Below are positions 24,591 through 36,900 of a DNA stretch of 64,000 nucleotides, one piece after another. The notes below the pieces were generated by a model that did not search any database, had not been told where the DNA came from, and saw only the letters and a list, made by a program, of their open reading frames with translations. The stretch is taken from the NCBI GenBank assembly GCA_029851415.1, contig CM056743.1, positions 124,092,305 to 124,156,304 of the forward strand, in the 5' to 3' direction. Within the stretch, counting starts at the first letter, position 1, and each line of letters begins with the position of its first letter. This DNA comes from Eretmocerus hayati. Lineage: Eukaryota > Arthropoda > Insecta > Hymenoptera > Aphelinidae. The translations under genes were made by a program, and so were the position numbers.

Positions 24591-25440
24591 CCGATTTGAA
24601 TCTGAATCATTATATTGGAAACAGTATTCCAACCAATAGATATACAGAGGAATAATGGATAATACAGATGTTGAAAGAAGTATTGCGTGCGATTCATCCC
24701 TCCACGTCAAGGTACTTTTGATCCATAACATGACACGGTGCACTAGCAGTGACTCATAAATTATTATGATTATTGACGACCAATATGAAATGTACTGAAA
24801 GAAGCGTTTTCGCCCCTGTCCCGGCCTTGATTGGAACTGACCTTCGATATTCTACAGATACCGCCATCCATCTCCACATGATGTCTTCCTGTCATCACGG
24901 GGATATTAGTTGAGTGACAACAAAATGCTGAGTCCTATGCGATACCCATCTTTTAATCAAAGAAATCTCAGGTAGAACAGCATGAAGTTTATAAAGAGTA
25001 AGTAGTAGACAAAACCATAGGGAATGCTAAGCAATCTCTTCAATCATAATCAATGTATTCAGGGTCACTCTCCATATCTTCTTCGTCATCTGAGCTGTCA
25101 TCGCTGTCATCATCGTCAGTTTGGCTACTATCATGGTCCTCATCATCATCGGGCTATATCACAGCCTCGTTGGACTTGCAGGCAATCCATTCATTCGCTC
25201 TTCCAAGCTCGAGCGATTGTCGACTATTTTGAAATGCAATTTTGGAAGAGCAAAGTCCGAATAATCTCGAATTACTCATCAACTGTTTGCAAATATATTG
25301 CGGGTCTCAGAAGATGAACAATGAGCAAACTAACAAGGAAATCGAGTGCGTGGCGCATCTTGTAAACATGACATAACCCTATTTGAGCTTGCAAGCTCGG
25401 GCGACTTTTGTCACGATTACCCAAAAACGATACGTTGTCG
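24591..25440. other. Spacer between opposed satellite arrays
   Basis: About 850 bp without the satellite landmarks; includes a TCATCATCGTC-type stretch near 25085-25150. A 97-codon frame at 25024-25317 has no recognisable domain. Confidence 0.6.
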
Positions 25441-26835
25441 GTCCTTGCGCCCGTTGAGATTTTTATTCAGCTCATCTTGGTACGATTTTCGTCCTAAGAT
25501 TGATCATTCCCGTGCGATCCGCACGGATTTCCGACGATCCGGGGCCCAATACAGGTTTTACGTCGCACTGCAGTGGATCTGAGTGACGGGACTGGGCTCA
25601 AAATATTCCTATTCGATCTCAAAATCGACTGGATTCCTCATTGAGTTGGCAGGAATGGGATTTACCCCCTAGAATTCATGATTCTGAATACGATTTGTGA
25701 TCATTTCCGATGATTCTGGGCCCAATACCGATCTCAGATCGCACTGCAGTAACTCTGAGACATAGGACCGGGCCCAAAATATTCCTTGTCAATCCCGGAA
25801 TGTACTGGATTCATCATCCAGTTGGCAGTAGCACGATTCGTCTCCTAGAAATCGTCATCTCCCGTAGGATTCGCAGGAGTTTCCGACGATTCTGGGCCCA
25901 ATACCGATCGCAGATCGCACTACAGTGGATCCGAGTGACGGGACTGGGCCCAAAATATTTCTCTTCTAATTCAAAATGTGCTGGTTCGCTTTAAGAGTCG
26001 TAGTAGTACGATCTCCGTCCTGAGATTGATCATTTTTCGTGGGATCCGCACGGATTTCCGCCGATCCGAGGCCGGATACAGGTTTTACATCGCACTGCAG
26101 TGGATCTGAGTGACGGGACTGGGCTCAAAGTATTCCCATTCGATCCCAAAATCATCTGGATTCCTCATTGAGTTGGCAGGAATAGGATTTACCCCCTAGA
26201 ATTCATGATTCTGAATACGATTTGTGATCATTTTCGATGATTCTGGACCCAATACCGATCTCAGATCGCACTGCAGTAACTCTGAAACATGGAACCGAGC
26301 CCAAAATATTCCTTGTCAATCCCGGAATGTACTGGATTCATCATCCAGTTGACAGTGGTACGATTCGTCCCCTAGAAATCGTCATCTCCCGTAGGATTCG
26401 CAGGAGTTTCCGACGATTCTGGGCCCAATACCGATCGCAGATCGCACTACAGTGGATCCGAGTGACGGGACTGGGCCCAAAATATTTCTCTTCTAATTCA
26501 AAATGTGCTGGTTCGCTTTAAGAGTCGTAGTAGTACGATCTCCGTCCTGAGATTGATCATTTTTCGTGGGATCCGCACGGATTTCCGCCGATCCGAGGCC
26601 GGATACAGGTTTTACATCGCACTGCAGTGGATCTGAGTGACGGGACTGGGCTCAAAATATTCCCATTCGATCCCAAAATCAACTGGATTCCTCATTGAGT
26701 TGGCAGGAATAGGATTTACCCCCTAGAATTCATGATTCTGAATCCGATTTGTGATCATTTCCGATGATTCTGGGCCCAATACCGATCTCAGATTACACTG
26801 CAGTAACTCTGAGCCATGGGAACGGGCCCAAAATA
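25441..26835 (-). repeat. Inverted satellite array with ~527-bp trimeric higher-order unit
   Basis: Same satellite in reverse orientation: GGGCCCAATACCGATC and GATCGCACTGCAG landmarks now read on the plus strand, with GTTGGCAG(T/G) every ~176 bp (25650, 25826, 26002, 26178, 26349, 26525, 26700). Blocks 25500-26030 and 26030-26555 are nearly identical at an offset of about 527 bp, and a third partial block follows to 26835. The trimer corresponds to one stretch of the forward array (about 23440-23960), seen there once. The array stops abruptly where the LINE begins. Confidence 0.85.
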
Positions 26836-26841
26836 TTTTTG

Positions 26842-27911
26842 ACTCAGTTGACCATGGTATCCTTATTAATGAGCGACATAACTATAAATTTAGTCCTGAA
26901 CTTATTGACTGGATTGCCTCATACCTTACTGATCGCAAACAATCTGTGAGACTGAATAATTCAGTTTCTGACCTCTATGAATCTACATCTAGTGTTCCCC
27001 AAGATTCTCATCTACGTCCTATATTACTTATCATTTTTATAAACGATCTTACAAGTATCATGAAATATTGTTCTGTCCTGGTCTATGCTGATGACGTCAA
27101 AATCTATATCCGAGTACAGAGTGTTCTTGATTGTTCCAAATTACAAAAAGATCATAATGTTTTAGTTGAATGGGCTCGCATTAACAAACTCAAATTAAAT
27201 GTCAAAAAATGCTATGTCTGAAGCTTTGTTCGTGATCATAATCCCATTTCTTCCAATTACAATGTGTATCCTGAACATCTTGTTAGGGTTCACAAAGTGA
27301 AAGACCTTGGGGTAATCTTTGACTCTAAATTGTCTTTCAAGGATCATGTTGAGGAAATTATAAATGCTGGTAGTAGAACCTTGGGTTTCATCAAGAGAAT
27401 GACCACTGACTTTAATAATATCAATTGTATAAAATATATTTTCTCGTCACTTGTCAAACCCAAACTTGGTTTTGCATCTAGTGTTTGGCGTCCCCACGTT
27501 GATTACTTGAAGTATGACTTGAAAAAAATGAATCACAGATTTATAAGGTATCTTGCTTCCAAATGTAAGATTAACTTTGATCGCTTTGATCACAATTAGG
27601 ATCACCTGGATGAACACTTTAATATTCATACAATTCGAAATCTTCACGACTATAATGACTTACTCTTTTTTAGATCATTCATCAAATTGACCCCAAGTAT
27701 CGACTATGTTCACTCTAAGTTAGAAAGAATTCAATATCACCACAACACTAGGCAAACTTCATTTTTCAGAAATCTTCCTTACAAGTCCAAAACTGGATCA
27801 AACTCTGTCCTTTGTAGGTGTCTAAAAGCGTGGAATTCTCTACCTGACGATGTCCGTGAAATGAGTGATATTACATTCAAGTCTAAGATCAAAATTCTGT
27901 GTAACTCCTAG
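26842..27911 (+). pseudogene. LINE reverse transcriptase (C-terminal part), two in-frame stops
   Basis: One reading frame runs through, broken only by TGA at 27219-27221 and TAG at 27597-27599. Visible motifs: FDSVDHGILI (motif A with catalytic Asp), SSVPQDSHLRPILL (the usual SGVPQGS-LGP block, with substitutions), IFINDL, YADDVKIY (motif C, Y-A-D-D), then KVKDLGVIFDSKLSFKDHV and a C-terminal segment with CLKAWNSLPDD. The enzyme would have primed cDNA synthesis at the target. Altered motif residues and the two stops make it inactive. Endonuclease and N-terminal regions are absent. Confidence 0.85.
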
Positions 27912-28071
27912 CTCACAAATGTAGCAGAGATTTCTATGTTAAGTTATGTATCTGACTCATATTTCTCAGCTCTCTTACTGTGATATCCTGAAATTTTCTA
28001 TTTTCTATTCTATTATATTCGTTCTCGCCTTGTTTACTATTGTGTCATTTATATATATATATATATATATA

Positions 28072-30109
28072 GATGGGTCAATTCGGAGTATTTCGACGAA
28101 TGCCTGCACCAGGGGGGTCTGGAAAAAATCCATAAAAATTTTTTTCCTTCAGTACAAAGTAATATGGTACAAAAAAAATTTTTTTGGATTTTTTCTGAGG
28201 CCCCTGTGGGCCCTGGGGCCTATGAAAGGTCCTTTTAGGACCCTTTTTAGCCTTTTTCTGGAAAATCATAACTCCGACTTGAATCAACATTTTTGGACGT
28301 ATCTTGGCGCATTTTCTCCCTTAAGACTAGTACTTTTGAGTAAAAATTGTCCATGGTCGATATTTGAGCCTAGCAACTTCTAGGAGCTATTTGTTGAGAG
28401 CACATTTTAGCGATTTTTGGGCTTGCTTCAAAGTGATGTAGCTCCTACTAGACATGTGGTAATCGACTTTCACAAGTGGTCATTTTAAAGGTCTTGAGAA
28501 AACCCACAATTTGATCAGTGGTCAAAGTCGATTACTGTACTTTCTATAGGAGTTACAGTCATTACAAGAAGCTGAGCAAATTCGTAAAAATGCCAAACTC
28601 TGAGCTCAATTTAAAAAAATTAATTTTTTTTATTCGACCCCAAACCTGTGCGACTATGTTTTTCGATGCAAATACTACCAATTAGAACAATAATCTAGGT
28701 GGGATATTGAATTGCCGATTTTATTCAGCCAATTTAAAACACCCTTTTTTGACTTTTTGCTCAAAATGACCTCAAAGGTATGGCTCGCATATGCTTCCAT
28801 CTGAATTAATGTGCACCAATCTGTGTGCGATTACTCCCCAAGGTACCCCAAAATATGTGTGAAAACTTCTGGAGGCAAGCCTCGAGCTAGATGCGATCAG
28901 GCGGTCCTATTTCACGAGTTGAAAGTGGGCATTATTTCGTCTATTTGGACGCAGGTGAGTGCGAGTGGGATTTCACTCATTCTAGCTCACAAATGAGATA
29001 AGTGACTAAAATAGGGATACGAACATGGTTTTTCGACTCGAAATGGCCATCTAAACACGATTTCGGGGTCAGTTTGGCTCCAAAATATTGATACTTGTTC
29101 TCAGACTAGAAAACACTTTAGTTACATGTTTTCTCGATGGAGTGGCTTCAGACGTTGAATGAAAGCCAAATTGACCATGAGAACGTGTTCAGATGATCAT
29201 TTTGAGTCGAAAAACGATATTCGTATCCCTATTTTAGCTGCTTATCTCATTTGTGAGCTAGAATGAGTGCAATCCCACTCGCCTGCGTCCAAATATACGA
29301 AATAATGCCCACTTTCAACTCGTGAAATAGGACCGCCTGCTCGCATCTAGCTCGAGGCTCGCCTCCGGAAGTTTTCACTCATATTTTGGGGTACCTTGGG
29401 GTGTAATCGCATACAGATTGGTGCACATTAATTCAGATGGAAGCATATGCGAGCCATACCTTTGAGGTCATTTTGAGCAAAAAGTCAAAAAAGGGTGTTT
29501 TAAATTGGCTGAATAAAATCGGTAATTCAATATCCCGCCTAGATTATTGCTCTTATTGGTAGTATTTGCATCGAAAAACATAGTCGCACAGGTTTGGGGT
29601 CGAATAAAAAAAATTAATTTTTTTAAATTGAGCTCAGAGTTTGGCATTTTTACGAATTTGCTCAGCTTGTAATGACTGTAACTCCTATAGAAAGTACAAT
29701 AATCGACTTTGACCAGTGATCAAATTGTGGGTTTTCTCAAGACCTTCAAAATGACCACTTGTGAAAGTCGATTATCACATGTCTAGTAGGAGCTACATCA
29801 CTTTGAAGCAAGCCCAAAAATCGCTAAAATGTGCTCTCAACAAATAGCTCCTAGAAGTTGCTAGGCTCAAGTATCGACCATGGACAATTTTTACTCAAAA
29901 GTACTAGTCTTAAGGGAGAAAATGCACTGATGTACATCCAAAAAGGGGCCTAAAAGGACCTTTCATAGGCCCCAGGGCCCACGGGGGCCTTAGAAAAAAA
30001 AAAAATTTTCGGACTATAGTAATATAGTACTAACAGAAAAAAATCTTTATGGATTTTTTCCAGACCCCCCTGGTGCAGGCATTCGTCGAAATGCTCTGAA
30101 ATGGCTCAT
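28072..30109. mobile_element. ~2.0-kb palindromic foldback element
   Basis: Arms of about 1 kb pair almost throughout: ATTTCGACGAATGCCTGCAC near 28088 is matched inverted near 30085. The arms meet near 29085-29135, leaving a spacer of some tens of bases. Inserted in the TA microsatellite of the LINE 3' UTR. No protein coding seen; frames within are mirrored between arms. Arms differ by scattered substitutions and small indels, so this is an old inverted structure rather than an assembly mirror. Confidence 0.85.
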
Positions 30110-30114
30110 ATATA

Positions 30115-31285
30115 CAGTACCCTCCAAAATTAATGGATAATGGATAGTCTCAGTCAATCAACGAAATCTTCAATGCAGTTTGTCGTATGGAAATTTTGAA
30201 AAAAGCATCTTGAAGATCACAAAAACATCCATCGATTAATGTGTTCTAAACATTTTAAAAGTATATTTTGGTTGGTCTCAGTCGACGTTGAAATTTCTAA
30301 AATTTTATCCATTAATCAATCACTTGCATTTTTGACGGGATTTATGGAATTGTAAAAATTTTCACGAGATGTTGTAGATCATTTGAAAATCTACAAGTTT
30401 GGTTTCTTTGTAAAATTTTCCTACGACCCCTCCTATCTGACCTACGAGCTCCGAAAGAAAATTTTGTATTAACATGGGGTGCTTATGAAGATACCGGCGC
30501 TGGCACTGGTTTCATTCTCTCTCGCTCTATTCTGGTGCGAAATTGAATGGAAACAATATCATAGCACATAATTTTAACGTGAAATGATCTCATCTTCCAG
30601 AATATTTGGTCAAATTTTATCTCAGATTTGAGGTAACAACAATTTCTTGAGTTTTATTGTCAAAATAGAGTAATTTCCTATTTTGTTCCCACAGGTCACA
30701 CTTGAGACTCGATTTGATGAAATATTCTGAAAGATGAGATCATTTCAGGTCGAAATCATGTGCCATGATAAAAAAATATCAATATTTTGGATCAATATAA
30801 AAAAATATTATGAATCAATAAAAAAAAAATATGCAAAATTGAATGGAAAAAACCATTCAATTTTGCACCAGAATAGAGCGAGAGGGAATGGAACAGGTGC
30901 CAGGCTCGGTATCTCCATAGACAGTCTGTGTAATACAAATTTTTCTCTCCAAGCTCGTGGCTCCGGCGGGAAGGGTCGTAGGAAAATTTTACAGGGAACC
31001 AAATTTGTAGATTCTTAGACGATCTACAATATTTCGTGAGAATTTTTACAATCGAATGAATCCCGTCAAAAATACAAGTGATTGATTAATGGATAAATTT
31101 TTAGAAATTTCAACGTCGACCGAGACCAACCGAAAAATACTTTCAAAATGTTTAGAACACATGAATTGATAGATTTTTTTGTGATCTCCAAGATGCTTTT
31201 CCAAAATTTCCATACGACGAACCACATTGAAGATTTCGTTGGTTGACTGAGACTATTCATTATCCATTAATTTTGGAGGGTACTG
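30115..31285. mobile_element. ~1.17-kb palindromic Tc1/mariner-like MITE with TA duplication
   Basis: TIR CAGTACCCTCCAAAATTAAT at 30115 is inverted at 31266-31285, flanked by TA at 30113-30114 and 31286-31287. Inverted similarity extends through most of the element (for example TCTATTCTGGTGC near 30525 against its inverse near 30870) to a centre around 30660. TA duplication and a CAGT start are typical of Tc1/mariner relatives. It lies immediately beside the 2-kb palindrome, in the same TA-rich target. Confidence 0.85.
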
Positions 31286-31382
31286 TACATACACATCTTT
31301 CTTTTTAATTGTATATGTATATGTTTATATTGGGCCATCAGGCCCGTGAATTTCCCTAAATAAATACTAAATACTAAATACT

Positions 31383-31632
31383 TTGTTTCATCATCCTATA
31401 CATACTTTTGTATTGATTATTATTTGATATCTATATTATGCATTGATAGTTTCAGGAAGCCTCCTACATAAATTTTTAATGAGTTTTATTATGATTTTGA
31501 TTGGTCATTATTGAATGGCAGGAACGTAACCCCCTTCCTCCCACAAGGACAACGTCTTGATTTGATCTCGTTTTTGATTCACGCGGCACTCTTCGAGAAC
31601 GCAGGCTCCGCGTAAAACGAAGGACGCCTGTA
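31383..31632 (+). mobile_element. Tigger terminal fragment
   Basis: Reverse complement of the left part of the Tigger copy at 41884-43213: shared stretches include GATAGTTTCAGGAAGCCTCC and the end GCGTAAAACGAAGGACGCC. Only about 250 bp from one terminus survive, directly after the LINE tail. Confidence 0.8.
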
Positions 31633-33897
31633 CCACTTTCGCATCCTCGTGACGATTCCCATTCCTTAGTCGGATACGAGAAAAAGTTTCCATACCCTGC
31701 ATTGAACAAGTCTATTTCTGAGCAATCTTGAAATGTTGACTGATGAATTTACTAGGCCAGATCAGTTTCCAATATCTCGTCAATCTTATCGATTGATTGA
31801 TTGAATCTTGCAGTCAGAAATTAACGACCGCAAGCTCCTACCAACTATAGAAGCCCGCAAAACTTTTGTCGAAAAATTTACCAGAGCTGCAAATACTATC
31901 TTTCATAACAGCTTTGTGATGTACCATCCTCGTGCGGAGCGAATTGATTTTAGCTCTCCGAAAAGCGTAGCTTCGCTGTAACGTCTTTCGGCTATTGCTG
32001 ACGATTTACGATGAGTAATTGTTTGGTCGCTGTACTCGAGTATTATTGCTGTTGTGCCAAGTATATTCCACTCCTTGTTGTGATGTAGCATGTGGGACTA
32101 GGAACAATCTAATAGCTTACAGTGGCCCCAGACTCTGAGGGAGCTCACATTCACTTCCGAGCTATACACAGATTTTTTTCCTCCGTTGCACTGATCTATA
32201 TCCTTTGGAAAATGATGGATTGACCGCCAATGAGTCGACTTGAGAGCTCAAGATTCGTGATCTTGTTGTAGCTGCTGTCGTGCAATAACAATAATATCTC
32301 TAATGATAAGCACCACGGGTGTGCTTAGCTATGTATGACGTTCTAATAAAACTAAACCGGTGGCGTTTTATTTGCCTTTGGATCAACTTTGTCGGGTATA
32401 TTAATAAATACTAATCTCATGGCTGGAGAATCAAGATTTTATCAGTCTTGCTCGTTATTGTAAGACTAATCGCATGTCTTTTCAAGGTGGCGTACGTTGA
32501 AATATTGTTCTTGTTATTCTCGAACAATCGAAAACGAGACTGAGAATTCTTATAAGTAGTTGTAGGACTTTCTAATTTTTGCAGCGACGCGTGATGAACG
32601 TCTCCATCGAATACTTCTGATTATGTTGATCATGCACACTGAAGAAAAGGAGAACTGTCGAAGAACTAAAAGGATTATGAGAAGTAGAGAATCGATAATG
32701 CGGAAACAAAAGAACAAACCATTCAGTCGCAGTACTTCCGAGAATATTCGATGTCAAGTTCAGGCGCATATTTATTATCTCCAAGGTACTATTTCAATTG
32801 TACGGGTGCTCTATTTGGTTTCAAGTCTACTGATATGTTTCTCGTACTTCGAAGGGGATTAGTGTATTTTTGCACCTAATGAGAGGCGAGCTGCTACCTC
32901 AAGTTCAAGCTCAAGATGTTTCAAAGATATAGACGAAATTCAGAATTGAGATTGACCAACAAAATTCGAAATCATGTACCAAGCCGAAGATGGAAATGTT
33001 GAATCATTACACGATCAACAAGTACCTTTCTAGCCCGAACATAGATTTTGAATGTGAAGCACATACTCAGTTCCATTATCTTTACTTTAGGCTATGTAGA
33101 AAGTTGCGAGTGCAATCGAAGATCAGCCTTTACACAATGATCAAATACTTCCTGATTAAGCTACTGTTGAGTTAGTTGGATCTATAGAAGATGGTGCTGT
33201 CAATTTTTATATGCGATATCATTACTGTAATCGGTTTTCACCCATCTCATCTACATCATCATCAGGATATAAACTTGGATAAAATTCATCATTACAAACC
33301 GAAATTGATGGAAATGAAAGCCAAATTTTGGTGGAATGTACATTTATGAAAAGCACACACAATCATAACGTTGCAAAAGATCCGTACAGATCTCTTGAAT
33401 TGACCTTTCCTTGTAGGAGATAAATCGTTACAATTCCATGCGAGGTCTATGATTTTCCTTCACGAGAAACAAAGCCGGCCCCCCTAGGATGAAATTTGTT
33501 GACCACTTCCATATGTTGGCTTTGAATAGGTCAACTGCGGTGAGATTCGGAAAAAATGAAGAAATCGTGAGTTTAGTTTTGATTTTGAATTTGTTGTCCA
33601 CGGAGAGTAAGGAGATTAATGGAGCTGGAAACAATCAATTCATTGGCCTAATTCAGCTTTTTATCTTGCTCATGAAATCTGGTTGAAATGAAATTCTCAG
33701 AAGTCCAGATGAAAAATCAAATAATTTAAGGTATAATGAAATCATCCGAACAATTTTTTGACGCTGCCTTGGAAAATTGTAAGAAACGTGGATTGAGCGG
33801 AACTCCTGAACTTATTTGAGTAACATTGAGTGTTGGGCCAAGTCCAAGCGAGATCCCTTTTGGATTAGTTCGAACCATTTCAATGTGATTGGCTACC
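31633..33897. other. No gene recognised
   Basis: AT-rich sequence with short frames only (for example 32572-32862, 33428-33686) and no domain or splice support. Confidence 0.45.
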
Positions 33898-33990
33898 CAC
33901 CAGGTGGTGGCACCTTCGATCGCAAGGGTAGCTCATTGCAATAGCATTGGCCACCCTTGCAATCGAGAGTGTCACCACCTGGTGGTGGTG
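33898..33990. repeat. Hairpin with self-palindromic CCACCAGGTGGTGG ends
   Basis: CCACCAGGTGGTGGCACC at the left is repeated inverted at the right (GTCACCACCTGGTGG), with ~38-bp arms also sharing TCGATCGCAAGGGT/TCGATTGCAAGGGT, around a 17-bp loop. Each end is itself a palindrome. Either a tiny MITE or a structured element. Confidence 0.7.
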
Positions 33991-36900
33991 CGGGTGATAG
34001 CACCTCTCAGTGTTCTCAATGGAAGCCAGCTAATGCTAGACTTGAACGTCAACACCCTGGAGATTTTTTGGGTGACGGGATCAATATGTAATGGGTTTTC
34101 AATTTATCATCTCACTTTCATCTCTTAAACAGAACATCCCAATTCTCAGAAAGGGAATGTGTATCGCTATATACCGGGTTCCCGATTCCCGCCCCTATCG
34201 TGGTTGTTCCCATAAGCATGCTTTGTGGCGCAAAGGTTCGGAGAAAGGCAATTCCCGAGCTGCGAGAGGTCCGAAAGGATCTGGTTCTCCCCATATTACA
34301 ACGAATTTAGGGATTGTCTATCAGCTCTCACCACAACCCATTTTCTGAGCAATTCATATGGCCCGATAGTGAGTGATTCCGGGAATAATACAGTGACGAG
34401 TCTCATTAATCGACTGATCTCCGGGGCAGTGAGAATGCGGTAACCACCGGATGGAGATTTACGGTCTCCACATTTCGGTAGGCTTTGACTGGGTCCGGGA
34501 GTTGTGAGGCTGTAGGATTAATACACCGTGCTTCCGCACTGGACTTTTACCGAGGCCTATAGATATGAAGTTCGAATGACTGGAGTCGGGGGTTGTTGCA
34601 TCCCTTGACCCAAGAGACCTCATGTACGCAATATTGCGTCTCCTAATATTCTAAGAGAACCAATCACTCAAAGTATTCTCCAAGCATGCAAGAGTTTTAA
34701 AAAATTTGACAAATGTGAGAATCACAGACTTTTCATTGGACACCTCCAAAATCTTATCGACTCTGCAAAGAACGCAGGTACAGTTGGTTAATAACTCGGT
34801 TCACGTGGCCATCGAGGCAAGGCAATAATATGCAGCGAGGCGCATTTTTCAACCCCGAGTTTCGCGAGGCTATCATATCACGCGTGCGTCTTCGAGATGG
34901 CCGGGTATGGTCGTAGCATACATATCGACTAACATCAGCTAATTTGCAAGCGATTATGCACGAGTGTGCCACGCTCGAAAGAACGATGGTCGAGGCCAAG
35001 AGATGCCCCTCAAGTATCTTTCTTTCTCTTTCTCACCCCTGGCTAAACTACAGACTCGCATAAACTCTTCATCTTCTTCCCCTTTAAGGTCTCTGCCTTG
35101 CCCTTTGACCGTCGTTCAACTATGTTTCTATATTACCCTCCTACTCTTTATTTGTCTGACGTCGTCGTTAGCACGCGTGGCTCTTCCGTGACTTCATTGT
35201 TGCCCCAGTCAACTCTCGAGCTTTAGTTTAACGGACAAGTGTCGTGGGATCGGAAGTGCATACGTTTATCGATGTTGTTCAAAGAGACCGGCTGACCTAC
35301 ATTTCTTATGTGCGCTGCGTGAGTGTGTCATTCCTTGATTGGAAGTGCATAGGCGGGGTGTTTCATAGGGTTTTGGATTCCATGCTCGTCTCGGGATGGG
35401 AACACCTGATTTTTTATTGATATAGTTTTCACGGAATAGAAGTAGTATCCCTTTCAACATTCTATGTGAAAATTTCTCATCTGAGAAGAGCGTTATGAGT
35501 TTTAAATCAATTCTGAGGATCCTCTACGGAAATTGTCAGAGTTCATAGCATATATTGATGAATCCCGAAAACTTTCATAACGATTCTTCGATATTATTTC
35601 GATTTCTCACAAATATTTTGTATTGTGTAGGTCTAGTCTACACATTTTATTAAAACGATATCAAAGTTCTGAAGAAACAAGGTTGAATTCAACTTCAGCT
35701 CCAACAATTACGAACGACTCGACATAACTGTAAAATTCATCCAAAATTCGTAGACCAAAAGTTCATCCTTGAATATTCCAAACAATCCTGTAACCACGTC
35801 ATTAATTTTACGCAAACAGGTGAGGAAGAGTCGACATGACCCATTTTCGAGATCTTTATCCACGAGACGAGTCTGGAAAGCAAGCTCCTTGAAGTGTTGT
35901 ATGTACTTTGTTCCCAGTCGGAGCGAAATTTCAATTTCAAATCATAATTGCAGTTGTACTCCAAGTTTCCGACTAACTTTACTACACATGTACATCATCG
36001 TGCACATCCGGGCAAAGTGTTGAATTGCTTCGCGTGGTGAACAGTTTTTGTGAACCAGACAAGACATGCGGTGGCACGGGACGACTAATATGTGCCAGTG
36101 ATTTGACAGAGTTGGTTACCTGATGGGAGAAGATTCTCAAACACGCAACGATGTAACTGCCATGTATGGGAAGTGATAAGTGTGTAGTTGTACTGAAATA
36201 TTGTGAGAAAAATGTATCGGTGCGAGTTGATGATTTACGGAAGTCTCTTGCCACAGAGTGAGAGACTCCCTAGTGTGTTCCGGAGATGCTGCGAGGATGT
36301 AGGAAGTGAAGCTGAAATTGAAAGCTGAGAAGATAAAACGGTAAGATTGTGTAACTAATTCTATTTGTTTTTATTCATTGTATTAGAGGAAACTTTCGTC
36401 ATCTTTATGAGATTGGCGAGGGTTTATTCTCTGAGAGAACTGCGATTAGCATGGAATTCGTAGAGTCCTTGAACATAATTTTTCGATTTTAGAACATTGT
36501 CATTCATTGTTGAGACACTATTTAAGTTTGGGAAATCATGATTGCTCGTAGGAGAAATTTGGTTCACTGATGTGTTATTCAAAATTTACTTAATTCCAAT
36601 TTGGGATTTGGGTCATACCATGAAAATTATGAAAATATAAATAATGGTTCTCGGCTTTTTCGCTCGGTTTTCGATTAACATTATTCCTCACTCTCATGGT
36701 TTGGTTCTTGTTCTCATACATTCCTTTAAACCACAAGAATCTTTTCTGTCTTCAGGGCATTGAGGAAGAAAGAGCTCACACTAAATTTCGGTTCCCTATG
36801 TATTATCCAAATGAATGAATCTTCCTAGGTAAAAATATGACCATATTCATGACTACCTGTGACCAGCAGCAATGTGACTAGGCCAGCTATTAGCCAAAAA

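Larger units (their letters stand above)
26836..31382 (+). mobile_element. 5'-truncated non-LTR retrotransposon (LINE), interrupted by two palindromic elements
   Basis: It starts in mid reverse transcriptase at the satellite junction. After the coding region the 3' UTR runs to a TA microsatellite at about 28050-28071, where two other elements are inserted (28072-30109 and 30115-31285). The LINE resumes at about 31286 and ends with a short hairpin GGGCCATCAGGCCC and a CTAAATA-type tandem tail (31360-31382), a common LINE terminus. The target is the satellite array. Belongs to the Jockey/I/CR1-type group by its reverse transcriptase; exact clade not determined. Confidence 0.8.

Noticed and set aside
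22462..26521. Series of 60-112-codon frames (for example 25710-25994 and 26237-26521, nearly identical)
   Set aside because: They fall inside the 176-bp satellite and repeat with its period; identity reflects the array, not a gene family.
27946..28383. 145-codon plus frame
   Set aside because: Crosses from the LINE 3' UTR through the TA microsatellite into a palindrome arm, so it cannot be one gene.
34150..34640. GC-richer block as rRNA, organelle insertion or retroelement
   Set aside because: No recognisable rRNA or mitochondrial sequence and no sustained frame; left unassigned.
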